A DNA stretch of 64,000 bases from Notospermus geniculatus (lineage: Eukaryota; Nemertea; Pilidiophora; Heteronemertea; Lineidae): assembly GCA_002633025.1 (NCBI GenBank), contig NMRB01001037.1, positions 55,181-119,180 of the forward strand, in the 5' to 3' direction. The translations under genes and the position numbers were made by a program. Shown one piece after another: positions 21,723 to 32,699 of this stretch. A model generated the notes under the pieces. The model had not been told where the DNA came from and ran no database searches. It saw nothing but the letters and a program-made list of their open reading frames with translations. The first letter of the stretch is position 1. Each line of letters begins with the position of its first letter.

Positions 21723-23960
21723 ATGAGTTCTTACTTCCATTCTTTAGAAGAGGTCGCGAAAAAGCGCTATTTTGATAAACTTTCCGTGCTTGGCGTAGGT
21801 ATTGGTGAGGATCCCTTGAACTGCAAAAATGAGTCTTTGTTTCCATCTTCATCTGACGAATGGCCAGTCTTTGTCATACTTCGTTGAATCTCCTGCAGTT
21901 TTCACTGAGACAAAAACAAATTCTAATAGATCGCTCGAGGCTGAAAAATTTGTGCAGGATGGGTTTGTTCACGATGTTAAACACAGGCGAACTGCCACCA
22001 GGAAGCACCTCATCAAAGCAAGAATAATGCGGAGCCAGGCAATCACGAAGGACCCACACCAGGGCTGGGTTGGATTTGATGAGAATGGTCTTATAATGAA
22101 TGCACACTGCACATGCATGGCAGGGTAAGTTGGTAGGCCTTTTATGATTTCGCCAAATGCACATTAGCTAGGCCCTAGGCCTAGGCCCCCTAAGTTATCA
22201 GAGATGTTATGTCAGGTGTAAGGCCTACGAGGCCTAGGCCTAGGCCTAGTGGCTACCTCCTAGTCTTACCTCTAACAAAAAAGAATTTGATGGTGGTTGT
22301 TTCCAATTAGTTGTCCGGGTTTCCACTTCATAAATACTGTCTTTGTCTCAGTCAGTACATCATGGTAGGCCCCACATGTATACCCCTAAGCCCTATCTTT
22401 TTTTGTTTATTTTTAAGGCCTGGTGAGGTGTGTTCGCATGCCGCAGCGATTGTGTTCCTAGTTTTCAACGAGTTGAAGAAACGTCAAGGGGAAATCAGTC
22501 GGACATCCTTGCCTTGTACAGTCATGGACATTAGTTTATCTACATCTGATACTTTGAATATTTGAAAAACTACTGGGCCAATTTAAACACGGTTTGTTGC
22601 ATATGAAAGTACATCTTGTTGGTCACATGTCTTCATCAAAATTTTCGAAATTTGAAAATATCGTAATTATGTAATAGGTCATCAGAAAAAAACACTAAAA
22701 ATCAAACTTCTTATTATGTAATATATTTGTGATTTTTGTTGCAGATGTGATAGAGTGGAACTTTCTAAGGATTGTGGGCTTTGTTTCATCAAAATATGTT
22801 GAGTGGTTGCTGAGATATTTGAGATTATCAAAATTTTGATATTTTGAGATTTTCGTGTTTTGTACGATATTTTGATGCCATTAGATAAAGCTAACGTCAG
22901 AATGTCGGTATACAAAATTTTGGAACTTTTTGCCATAAATGGGCAGAAATATAGCGTATTTTTCAAAGTATCAAAATATTGATATTTTGAAAAACTTGCT
23001 TAACTTCTAACCAGTTTCCGCTAAACGTTCCAAAACTACATACTTCTTGGTTTTTAGGTGAGCTCTGTCTACTGATATCAAAATTTTGTGAAAATTTGAA
23101 ACATCTCAAATTATCGAAATTTTGATAATCTCAAATATCTCAGCAAAACAGATTTCGATGGAACAAAGTCCATGATCCTTAGAAAGTTCCACTCTATCAA
23201 AACTGCAACAAAAATCGCAAAAAAATTACATAACAAAATTGTTGATTTTTAGGATTTTTTCTGATGGGCTATTACGTAATTACGATATTCCAAATTTCCA
23301 AAATTTTGATGCAGAAATATGACCAACAAGATGTACTTTCATATGGGACAAACCGTGTTAAAATTGGCCCAGTAGTATTTGAAATATTCAAAGTATCAGG
23401 TGTAGATAAACTAATGTCCATGACTGTACATGGAGAGCGTGTACCAAGAAGGTGAATAAGTCTAATAAATAGGGCTAGGCCTACGCCTATATAGTCTCAT
23501 GCACTTGAGTAATCGTAATGTCTGTACATGATTTGATACTGGTAGTGGTAGTTGCTGTTTTCCTGATGTGTCCTGAAAAAAGAAATTATAAGTGGTGAAT
23601 TATTTCAATTAAAAAATTCTGAAGACAGTTTTCATGAATCATGATGAATAATGAGTTGCCAAAAAATGGATGGAAATGATATTCTCAGCTTCATAAAACA
23701 TGTTGATGTTTACTGTCCAGATTGAACCGGCCCGGATAGAAAGGGCTTCAACAACAGGACCCACAACTACTTCTAAACAGAATGAAGAATTCCATGATGT
23801 CAGTGGTCTCCTGCACAAGTTGAGGAGGGTTGAAACCAGAGCAGCTGTATTTTCTGTTGTCAATCCTGAGCCCCCACAACAAATTCAATCAGACATTCCA
23901 CCAAGTTTTGAAGATTTTTATGACATGTCATATGACGAACCCCTTGTTTACATTTTGCCC
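21723..23960 (+). pseudogene. SWIM zinc-finger protein gene, 5' exons, frameshifted and MITE-split
   Basis: Exon 1 (21723-22124) starts MSSYFHSLEEVAKKRYFDKL and, after a one-base frameshift near 21866, continues SYFVESPAVFTETK, then VQDGFVHDVKHRRTATRKHL and GWVGFDENGLIMNAHCTCMAG. Exon 2 begins at 22418 and completes the SWIM zinc finger: CTC, then PGEVCSHAAAIVF (CxC...CxH). It reads RTSLPC, and is split after 22518 by a 908-bp MITE; joined across the TA target it continues TWRACTKK to a likely donor at 23451. Exon 3 starts at 23721 (CAG acceptor) with IEPARIERAS, in phase. This order (xYFxSLxxxAxxRYxxKL, SWIM, SLPCTW, EPA) is that of invertebrate SWIM proteins that often also carry a YqaJ-type nuclease domain, which is not found here. 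SWIM fingers bind DNA or protein. Exon 3's end is uncertain. Confidence 0.8.
22519..23426. mobile_element. Mariner-like MITE (CAGTC ends), copy 2, inside an exon
   Basis: Ends CAGTCATGGACATTAGTTTA and inverted copy, TA at 22517-22518 and 23427-23428. The inverted arms are long, over 300 bp each, and match copies 1 and 3. It splits codon ACA in the SLPCTW motif of the SWIM gene. Confidence 0.9.
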
Positions 23961-24025
23961 ACCAGCCAATGCGCATGCGTGAGTTTCCTATTAGTCGCTA
24001 AGCAACGCGGTGACGTGAAAACGAT

Positions 24026-25743
24026 CTATTCAAATCTTTGGATACGCTGGGGAAGAAGTTCCGGTAGGCCTACGTCACACTCGAGCAGACGACAAGTTGC
24101 ATTTTGTTATGTAGGCCCTGATAAACCATAACGTTAATCGTTGCAATAAGGTACATAATTTACATGCATTTGTTTGAAGAGAGTCGCCATTCATGCATGG
24201 TGGGAGGAATTCAGCTGCCGAGGTGGGTTTTTTGGCCACAGTTCCATTTCTGTGGATTTCCTTCGCGGTTGTACCGTCAAATAGATGAAAATATTAAAAG
24301 TCTTAACTTATTCAGGCACATTTATGAAAAAGCATGCATTCTGTACCGAGAAAAATGGAAATATGTCGAATTTAGGATACGCTGGGGCAGACACACCGGT
24401 GTACGCTGCGGCAGATAGGCCGACCCAAAGTGGTGTACGCTCGGGAAGACTGTCAAAATATGAACTTTCATCAGGAAATGTATTTACATGTATACCCATT
24501 TTCAAGCAACGTTTGGTACACCCTAGATGTGAGACATGTTACGATCTACATGTTTTCAATTGAAATTGATATTTGGTACCTCCAAGTGAAGACTTCACGC
24601 TGTCAATCATATTTCTGCCCGTTTCTAGTAGCGGCGGTGAATACAATCCGGTCTAGACTGTGAAGAGACGGGGTGGGGGTGGGGTCTCTGCAGGATATAT
24701 GGTCAGATCTGAATGTGTCGAAACTTCCCAGGTGGCTTTTTTCCTCTTCAGTATGCACTTAGCAAAACGGAAGCCGCAGCAGAGGCAATCAATTCACTCA
24801 AACGGTGAAATGTTTGGTCATTGAAGGCATATTCGAAGCACTGGCATTGTAGTGATCATATTCGAGGGTCGCACAAACAGAAACGGTGAAAATTGGAACA
24901 AGCCTGGTGGCGACAGGGGTTTGCTATGTCGAATAGCATGGTTGGGGAGAAGGGAGGGATGTGGTGGAAGTGATGACTGTAACTGGTAACTTACTGCACA
25001 CGAATCTCACGCCGGGGAAAAAGCTTGGCTGAATATGTGAACGCAGAGATGGCTGCCCACCCCTACGAAAAATCGACGGCGACCACGCAATACCTAGCGA
25101 TCGCGATGAAAAAAACAGAAAGGTAAAAGAAGAACAAACAAAAAAACACTGAGTCAAGGCAAAGAAAATTTATATGCCCCGCGTATCGAACATGTGACCT
25201 TCTGTTCTGTGGGCAGGTTGCTATGCCACTCGGCCACGGTGACTACTAGTATGCACCGTGCGAGGCGCTGATATGCACAGGTGTATTGTATTCATTTCAA
25301 TACTAATACCGTCTGCTCCAGCGTACACCATGAAAATTCGGTGGTCTGCCCCAGCGTACTCCAGCTGGGTACATTTCTTGATATTTCTCCACACTGGACA
25401 TACTTCGACGCATGGAAATGATTGAAAAATAATCAGAATTTACCGTGTTGATGCCATGCTGAAGGAATCCGTCCCTGATCCACGGCGAACCCTTGCAAAA
25501 TGGCAAAATGCATGTGAACATGGGGCTATGCGTGTATTTTGTGTGAAATAGACTCGAATACGCAATAATTTCGCGATAAAGGCAATCATTAATGGAAGGG
25601 GCATAACTCGACATTGTTATATGAGGTTATTAAAGTTCATAACATTTTAAACTGAAGGAGTAAGCGACGATTTTCTGATGCATCGTCTGCTCGAGTGTGA
25701 CGTACCGGAACTTCTTCCCCAGCGTATCCGAATATTTGAATAG
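24026..25743. mobile_element. 1.7-kb element with inverted ends and seven mirrored iterons
   Basis: The left arm 24026-24092 (CTATTCAAATCTTTGGATAC ... CACACTCGAGCAGACGA) is repeated inverted at 25683-25743. A 15-bp motif TACGCTGGGGMAGA-like occurs at 24041, 24376, 24401 and 24435 on plus and at 25312, 25345 and 25713 on minus, symmetrical about the middle. The interior has no convincing transposase. A non-autonomous DNA transposon whose transposase binds the repeated motif is the simplest reading. Confidence 0.65.
25174..25244 (-). repeat. tRNA-like sequence (class II-like)
   Basis: On minus: GTCACCGTGGCCGAGTGGC (A-box region), a long variable segment, and CATGTTCGATACGCGG (B-box-like). Mismatches in the T and acceptor arms make it a pseudogene or SINE head. 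It lies inside the 24026-25743 element. Confidence 0.5.
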
Positions 25744-25807
25744 ACACACTGGTGTTGCACTCTGCAATGTAGGCCGACACCAACCACTCTCGCGGTCGTG
25801 TAGCCTA

Positions 25808-25930
25808 TAGAGTTTTCGCAAAGCCCCTGAAACGCCAACGCGAACGTCTATCCTTTTGTTTGGTGCTCTCATCTTCGAAGAATGGGTCTGGCGTTCGCGT
25901 TGGCGTTTCGGGGGCTTTGCGAAAACCCTA
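25808..25930. mobile_element. MITE family M1 (TAGGGAGTTTTCGC ends), copy 1
   Basis: GAGTTTTCGCAAAGCCCC and its inverted copy bound a short centre with GGTGCTCTC; TA is present at each edge. The inner arm reads GAAACGCCAACGCGAA. A near-identical copy lies at 49942-50073. Confidence 0.85.
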
Positions 25931-26294
25931 CTGTGTACCGGCTGCACCTCAATCAAGACTGGGTTCAGAGCCAGCAAATCCAGATTGACTTCTCTCGTCC
26001 GTTGCCGTCATCGTAACTTATCAAGACCTCCCTTTTTTATCGCAGATTATATAAAGAGACCGGCCCGTTTCGTTGAGGTTGCCATGGATACCAAAGCAAG
26101 AAATAGACGAGGACACACAGGGTAAGTCTTGTATATTTGGTTTTTATTGACCACGTGGCCTAACAAAGTAAACAAACAATACGCCACACTGAAGGAAAGA
26201 ATGTATACAATACACGAGTGGGATTTCAAGGTAGCAGAACACACGAGTGGAAGGCTTCTGCCGGGAAACTCCGAGACCGATTCACTCAGGTCTC

Positions 26295-26415
26295 TACTGC
26301 AGCGCTGCCACCTATTGACAGCAAAATCCATCACCGGACTTAAGTTCCATGTCAATTTCTTTAGTCAGCTGCTCCAGTGCTGCCACCTATTGGCAGTAAA
26401 ATCCCTCATTTTATT
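26295..26415. repeat. GCTGCCACCTATTG repeat, left part
   Basis: Two units of a roughly 80-bp repeat (GCTGCCACCTATTGRCAGYA, AAATCCMTCA). The array appears to continue at 27230-27620, so the element at 26416-27142 probably inserted into it. Confidence 0.6.
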
Positions 26416-27142
26416 AACCAGGTTTTCGAAGAAAGTCCTGGTTATTAAATTACCGAAAGTGGCGGGCGGTCGGGCGGTCGGGCGTTTGGGCGTTCGGGCG
26501 GTCGGGCGTCCGGGCGGTCGTTTTCTCTTGTCCGACTGATAACTTAAAAACGACTTGAGATTTTCTTTTGAAATTTTTGGGACATGTTGCTTGTAAGTAG
26601 ACGTTGTTTCCTTTCGATATTCAGCGTCATTCGATTCAAGGTTTGGCCAATAGGGGGCTAAATGTGAAAACAGAAAAAGTGCTATTTCTCCTGAACAAAT
26701 GAACGGATCGTCACCAAATTTTTATCATAGGTATATCTAATGACGATACATAACATAATACCCGGGTTTTTCATTTGACCTACTTTTCAAGGTCACAGAG
26801 GTCAAAGTTCGACAAAAGTTACGAACTTGGCATGTGTNAATTTTTGGGAGATGTTGCTTGTAAGTAGACGTCGTTTCCTTTCGATATTCAGCGTCATTCG
26901 ATTCAAGGTTTGGCCAATAGGGGGCTAAATGTGAAAACAGAAAAAGTGCTATTTCTCCTGAACAAATTGATGGATCGTCACCAAATTTTTATCATACGTA
27001 TATCTAATGATGATACATAACATAATACCCGGGTTTTGGATTTGACCTACTTTTCAAGGTCACAACCACAGACACCTAACAATGCCTCGTCATTTCAGCC
27101 TCTACCTCATTTTATTCACGACGCAACTTCGAAAACCTGGTT
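26416..27142. mobile_element. Hairpin-ended element with tandem repeats (AACCAGGTTTTCG)
   Basis: It starts AACCAGGTTTTCG with an immediate hairpin partner (AGTCCTGGTT), then a (GGGCGGTC)n tract at 26461-26522, then a 265-bp unit present nearly twice (from 26573 and again after the n at 26838), and ends CGAAAACCTGGTT. The unit is homologous to 42060-42235. Non-autonomous; class uncertain, possibly Helitron-like. Confidence 0.6.
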
Positions 27143-27229
27143 ATTCGCCACGCCCAGCGTGCGCCTTGTTAAAACTGTCCGTGTGAACGCAGCAATTTTT
27201 CTTTGGTCCTGTATCAATTTCTTCACAAT

Positions 27230-27620
27230 CACTAAGGCAGTGCTGCCACCTATTGACAATAAACCCCTATTTGGACTCTGGCCCCAAGTCAATAGGAGCT
27301 GTCAGCGAGTTGACCAATAGGTGTCACTACGGTCCAATTAAATGCATAGCGGACCCAGTCCGAGTCATTATTGATCGAGCAGCAATCACGTAGATTTTCC
27401 TGTACATTGGTCCGCTAGAACTTTGCTGCCATCTGTTGGCAATGTGCGCGGCTGACTGCTCCTATTTCCTCAGGTGATACTGCAGTGCTGCCACCTATAT
27501 CAATTTAATAACAAAATCCCTTTATGGACTTTGGTCCCACGTCAATTTCTTCAGTATCGTTACTGCAGTACTATGCTACCAACTATTGACAGTAAAACCC
27601 CTCATTGGACTTGGGTCCTA
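27230..27620. repeat. GCTGCCACCTATTG repeat, right part
   Basis: Four diverged units of the repeat that also lies at 26295-26415 (starts near 27241, 27425, 27485 and 27560). No coding frame. Confidence 0.55.
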
Positions 27621-27779
27621 GCCATCGAAAGTCAATGCAAATTGAGTGCTAGGCAACGAATTGCTTCACTGAAGACAGGTGTGATAGAATCTAATGCCCC
27701 CACCCTCCTGATGTCCCCCTCCATTGTTTGTCACAGGGGTCTTGGTCTCTCTCGAGTCCAATTCAATGGTGCCGCTTAA

Positions 27780-28326
27780 AGGTTAACCTGAGAAGCTTTT
27801 TATCGACTTCTGGTTTTCTGCGCAATACTATAGAGCATTAGTCAGGCAACATGAAACTGCAAAGCGCATGAAAATCGGGTCACCCATTACAAAGTTATGG
27901 CAATTTAAATAGGACTACTACACACCCCTGACAACCATGTCAGGCAGCGGAGAACAGCACATTTGATGTCATTGGATTTTGTAAACATGCAAAAAACATC
28001 AAAATACTTGTAACTCATTTAACTTGGGCAGTTGGGTGTAGTTTTGATGTATTTTTCTTGTTCAGTCAGTCGTACTGCAGTTATTTCCCTCAATATGGAT
28101 TCTGAGGGCAATTTTAGAATTTCTGGACAGCACAATTTACCTCACGAACCCGCCGCCTGGACAGCCATGGATACCAAGTTGTTTGGTTGTCAGGTAGAAA
28201 CAACATCTTAAATTTGGTATAACACTGTAATTAATGGTCCAATTTTCATGCAACTTTCACTGAAATGATCTTTACTCCAACATCTTTCCAGAGAGGCTGA
28301 GTGCTGGGAAGCTTCTCAGGTAACCT
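27780..28326. mobile_element. TTAA-target MITE, AGGTTAACCTGAGAAGCTT ends
   Basis: AGGTTAACCTGAGAAGC and inverted GCTTCTCAGGTAACCT are flanked by TTAA on both sides (27776-27779 and 28327-28330), as for piggyBac- or Kolobok-type elements. Confidence 0.8.
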
Positions 28327-28383
28327 TTAATCCGTAAATGTATTGTTGGGGGACATCACATATCGGGGGTCATTAGGTTCTTT

Positions 28384-28720
28384 TACACCGGTGTGCCCCA
28401 AGGCTCAATTCTAGGGCCATAAACGCCGTTTACACATGCAACTTTTCGTATGCAACTTCATGCAACTTGTTGCATATAAAACCTGGTGAGACCAAAAAGT
28501 TTCATAAAAGTTGCATGTGTAAACTGGCATGCAACTTGTTGCAACTCGATCACGCTGGATGTTGCATCGATTTTTCTATGTGTAAACCGTCCCAGGAAGT
28601 TTGCAACAAGTTGCAAGTTGCCGCAACTTGCAACTTGGTGCAACCTAGTGTAAACCGCCCTTTACTCAATCTTCTTTACATTAACAACTTCACTAACAAA
28701 AACAACAGGAAATACATGTA
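28384..28720 (+). pseudogene. LINE reverse transcriptase fragment split by a MITE
   Basis: 28384-28419 encodes TGVPQGSILGP and, after the insertion, 28661-28720 encodes LLNLLYINNFTNKN. Together they form the GVPQGSxLGPLLFLLYIND block typical of CR1/L2/Jockey-like reverse transcriptases. Only this block is left. Confidence 0.8.
28421..28662. mobile_element. MITE with GCCGTTTACAC ends and TTGCAAC repeats
   Basis: CGCCGTTTACACATGCAACT at the left pairs with the inverted right end AGTGTAAACCGCC. The body is full of TTGCAACTTG units. It interrupts the conserved LGP|LL codons of a reverse transcriptase, which fixes its edges. Confidence 0.75.
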
Positions 28721-28823
28721 CTTTTTCTTCTCAATAGAGAATGAGAGGAATAATAGTACTCTGCCTGGTTCGAAAGTTAAAAATATGGATGGCGCTGCCT
28801 TGTAATGGTTGCCACTGAAGGCT

Positions 28824-28931
28824 GGTAGCGGTGTACCTCAAGGCTCAGACCTAGGTCCATTACTCCTTCTAATTTACATCAACGACGTATCCAACACAAC
28901 TACAAATCCCTTCCTTACTTTTCACATTATA
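28824..28931 (+). pseudogene. Second LINE reverse transcriptase fragment
   Basis: GSGVPQGSDLGPLLLLIYIN then DVSNTT: the same block as the preceding fragment but clearly diverged, so it comes from another copy or subfamily. It is cut at 28932 by the repeat that follows. Confidence 0.8.
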
Positions 28932-29311
28932 CTGATGTCAGGCCGACCTTGCTAAGGCACAAAACAGGCGGCGACTGATCTTTCCGCATCACTTTGCTCT
29001 CAGGCACGACCGTGCGGAACAAAATCAGTCGCCGATATGGTGTGATATGACTGCAGTTGCATCTCACCTCCGACGATCGGCATCAGCCGCTAGTACACAA
29101 CATCGAATCGCAAGGGTTCAACTTCAGCGCCATCCCGACGGGCGCAATCCATTCGCAGTCGAGCTGACTCGAGTTACGCCGATTCTCTGTGGACAGATGT
29201 CGCTTGTTCCACGATGAGCACACACGTTTTCACTTTTGTGACCTGACTGTGGTTTCTTTTGATGCCGTCTGTTCCGTGGTGGTGCAGATAATCGTTCCAA
29301 CCTGACATCAG
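28932..29311. mobile_element. MITE with CTGATGTCAGG ends (copy 2 of 2)
   Basis: CTGATGTCAGGCCGACC and inverted CCTGACATCAG ends. The body matches 5985-6360. ATA lies on both sides (29-kb copy), suggesting a 3-bp target. It is inserted in the reverse transcriptase fragment. Confidence 0.75.
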
Positions 29312-29384
29312 CATAACAAGACACCACTTGCTTGTCGCCTTCCAACCTCAGGCTCTGCATGACGCTCTGTCTCTCACTAAAGTC

Positions 29385-30322
29385 AAGGAGGGCGCCGTAT
29401 TTGCACCACACGGCGTAGATACGAGCATTGTGACCAAAATTTCTTTTTTCTAAAGTTATTTCAGTTTACTTCTGGCATGAAAATAACCCGTTTGTTTTGG
29501 TCACCCGACAGTAAAACTGACATCATCTTGTAGTAGATGAAATGTTCTCTAATTTCATTGCTTTTTATGCCCCCGACTTCAGAAAAAGTCGGGGGCATTA
29601 TGTCGTGGCGTGTGCGTCGGTGTCCGTTAACATTTGGTTTCCGTCAATTAGCTTGAGAACGCTTTGACCGATCAACCTGAATTTTTTTGTGAGGGTTGGT
29701 CTCTATGAGGGGACGGTTCCTTTTGATGACCAGCTCCGCCGCCCATCCAAGATGGCGGCTATGGTGGCCAGCGTGAAATCGGTTTCCGTCGATTAACTTG
29801 AGAATGCTTTGCGCAGTCAACCTAAATTTTTTTGTGAGGGTTGGTCTCTATAAGAGGACGGTTCCTTTCGACGACCAGCTCCGCCAGCCATCCAAGATGG
29901 CGGCTATGGTGGCCATCTTGAAATTGGCTTCCGTTGATTAACTTAAGAACGCTTTGCACAATCAACCTGAATTTTTTGGTGAGAGTTTGCATCTATGAGG
30001 GGAAGGTTCCTTTCGATGACCAGCTCTGCCGCCCATCCAAGATGGCGGCTATGGTGGCCATCTTGAAATCGAGTTTCCGTCAATTAATTTCAGATTGCTT
30101 CGCCCACAAACAACACACCAGTCGGGGGCATATGCCACGCTCTGCGTTGCTCTTGTTTCCCTTAAAGTGACGAAGTGTGATACCGATAAATGCATAGCCA
30201 ACGTTTTGCCTCATTATTCCTGTAGAAATATGTAAGATTACAGGTCACTTTCTCATGTGACGCAACGTCAACACCTAAAGTGACGTCAATGACGTCGCTA
30301 AGGCCGCTCGCAGCGCCGACCT
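29385..30322. mobile_element. Second copy of the 19684 repeat, split by an insertion
   Basis: 29385-29566 and 30156-30322 match the left and right parts of 19684-20015. The interruption falls in a T-run. Confidence 0.7.
29567..30155. mobile_element. Hairpin-ended element with 145-bp tandem units (GTCGGGGGCAT)
   Basis: It begins ATGCCCCCGACTTC with hairpin partner GTCGGGGGCAT, has about 3.5 units of a 145-bp repeat (GGTTTCCGTC, AAGATGGCGGCTATGGTGGC) and ends near GTCGGGGGCATATGCC ... GCTCTTG. Comparison with the empty copy at 19684-20015 sets the edges. Non-autonomous. Confidence 0.75.
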
Positions 30323-31091
30323 GTCGGAATAAACAAAAAATCGCCCTCATTCCTAGTTAATATCATATCGGATTATCCCCACCCTAACCCTAAGCCTACC
30401 CGACTGACCGACTCTCTGAGGGGCCTGTAGTTCAAGCGATAATGCAATATCATCATGGCATACTTGAACAAGCACTCTTTATAAAGTCGGCCGTATAGGC
30501 CTAGTCCTTACAAATTTCCTCTGATTCAGCAAATCATGAACTTCAAGGATACAGTCTACAATTCGCTTCAATTCAAAGCGTATTGCCAATTTCTAGTGTT
30601 TCTTGTGGGTGAGGAGAGCTGCTCGACAAACGACAAAAATACATGTTTGTCAAACCACTTTCTGATACATGCATCATCGTCAACTGGCCAATGACATGTC
30701 TGACCAGCAAAACACCATCCCCTATTTCCAAACATTTCTTGTTTAGTCTATGAGTTCGGCGATTTCTAGGTTATAAATATCGCTAAATATGGAGACTATA
30801 CAAATACACCAAATGGACTAGAGACACCGGACTAGACATACCAAAGCATAATAATAATAATAATATATGACAGTTTTTGATAAAGTATCATTTGTCCATT
30901 ACACTTGGCTGTAGAATTCGGACATGGTAGAGGCGTCCAGGGACTTGCATCGTGCTGACGTGCATAATCATTGAAATGTTCTGTAACGGAAAAGTTGGAA
31001 ATTTTTTGAGATCAATTAATCAAACGAGATACAGAACTTCATAAGAGTGCGCTCAAAAGATCCGTAAGTGGTGAAATTCGACGTTACAATG
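30323..31091. other. No gene seen
   Basis: Mostly single-copy-looking sequence with a short AAT microsatellite near 30850. Nothing coding is supported. Confidence 0.35.
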
Positions 31092-31348
31092 TTAAAGATA
31101 ATATATCACGGGTATTTTCGCGGGCCACGAAAATCATTGTTTATTTTCATTTTGTCTGTTTGTGTCTTTCTTTGTCTGATGAGTAATTTGTTGGTGGCAT
31201 GCCCCCCTAGAACTTCTTTTGACACCGAAAGTATTCAATTTGGTGGGATGGCATTTCCCAAAAGTCCAAAATAACATAATGTAAACATGGATGTTTACAA
31301 ACATTGAATGTAAACAATGAAGTCGTGATACATGTAGATTGCCTTTAA
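31092..31348. mobile_element. TTAA-target MITE, TTAAAGATAATATATCACG end
   Basis: TTAAAGATAATATATCACG and the inverted, more diverged right end. It is inverted relative to the copy at 53246-53502, and both contain TTTTGGACTTTTGGGA and TTTCGTGGCCCGCGAAAA-like blocks. Confidence 0.75.
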
Positions 31349-31840
31349 CTTTTCATATCAATCTAAAACTCCCTCCGCAGTTGTTGTGTACCGCGCCCCC
31401 TTCGGTTTACCCGCTTTCCACAACTGCTTCACTTCGTAACATTTGCCGCGTTTAGTTTGCTCGACAGATGGCGCTGACGGCTGAGAGAGTCGACCAATGA
31501 GAACAGCGAGCAACCCGTAACCAAGCTGGAGCTGAGACACTTTTTTATTGGCTGAGCAAATCACGTGATCTAGTAGCCATGGTAGCAAAAGAACACAATC
31601 GACAAGATGGCTGCGCCCATTATGTTGAATTCATCTGGAGTTGACTTGAACATCACATGACAATCTTAAAACAACATTGCTTTGTAGTAGTTGACCGTGG
31701 TAGGCCCTCACCTCGGGGGTTCCTGTTTAGGCCTTGTGACGTGTCACGTGAACGATTGGCAACATGATCCTGATGATAAAATGGGTAGAATCTCTCCTGT
31801 GTCAAAATGCAACGTCAGATGTCGCTGGGCGTTCACCTTA
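31349..31840. other. No gene confidently seen
   Basis: A minus-strand frame of 76 codons (31358-31588) has no recognisable features. No repeats noticed. Confidence 0.3.
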
Positions 31841-32089
31841 TAATAAAATAATAATAATGGTGAGTTCTTATATAGCGCTTCATAGCGTATTACGCTCTCT
31901 AAGCGCTTCACACATTATTACCCCAGCCTATGATTCAGAAACCTGTAGAAACCAAAGGGCAGCCACAATATAGCGCACACGATGGACATTTCAGGCCAGT
32001 TGAGAGTTACAGAGTGGCACGGCCGGGGATCGAACCCGCGACCTTCCGATCACGAGTCCACAGCCCTAACCATTATGCCACCGCGCTCC
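31841..32089 (-). repeat. tRNA-derived SINE, family S2, full copy
   Basis: On minus the head reads GGAGCGCGGTGGCATAATGG (A box) to GCGGGTTCGATCCCCGG (B box), close to a complete class II tRNA shape. It is followed by a body with GGACATTTCAGGCC-type sequence, then AAGCGCTATATAAGAACTCA and an ATT-rich tail. A 5'-truncated copy lies at 57197-57425. The AAGCGCTATATAA element near the 3' end is common in deuterostome SINEs. Confidence 0.85.
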
Positions 32090-32352
32090 CCATCACCTTG
32101 TCCATCATCAAACTGTAATGGAAAATTGGAAATTTGGAGTTCACTTGAATCAAGTGTGCGATGTAGCTTATTTACACGGGAAGACTCAGTGTTGTACAAC
32201 ACATCGCGGGAGTGACGTCATTACCAGGCGAGAGTTGATTCAATCAGTTGTACGTCATGTCAGTACACTCAGACCCCGCCTGAGGGCAGCACCTGACGAG
32301 GACAATGATGACGTCACCATTGACATGTCAATGGCGACTAGTTTTTGATAAC

Positions 32353-32595
32353 TTAAAGCTGACGTGAACGAACAAAAAGCCCCCATGCGACGAGCAAGAG
32401 AATTGCAAACGCCCTGCAAACACCTGAAACGAAGGCTCAGAACATGATAGACCCCACGACGCCAGGAGGGCGCCACCTTATTTGCCTTCAGGCAACAGAG
32501 CTGTCAACATCTCCAGATACCTCCTGCACTACTCAAAGAAAAAAAATAAAGTCATTTAGACGGGATTCCACCACTCTATCCACTCGGCCAAACAG
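32353..32595 (-). repeat. tRNA-derived SINE, family S1, copy 2
   Basis: Reverse complement of the 13040-13303 sequence: tRNA head end (GACGGGATTCCA on plus), A-run, then the common tail to TTAAAGCTGACGTGAACG. The head is degraded (B box lost). Confidence 0.75.
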
Positions 32596-32699
32596 CCAGC
32601 TCAGCTGTCAGAGACATGATTTGTGTTTGTCATAGACGTAGGCCTTCGACTTACGTAATAATACTACGAATAAGAGAAAACATAATAAGTCTTCCAGCA

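Noticed and set aside
25630-25977. Minus-strand frame of 115 codons
   Set aside because: It spans the right end of the iteron element and an M1 MITE, so it is composite repeat DNA.
31841-32089. Functional tRNA gene
   Set aside because: The arms are close to a tRNA, but the sequence continues into a SINE body and tail and a second copy exists, so it is a SINE head.
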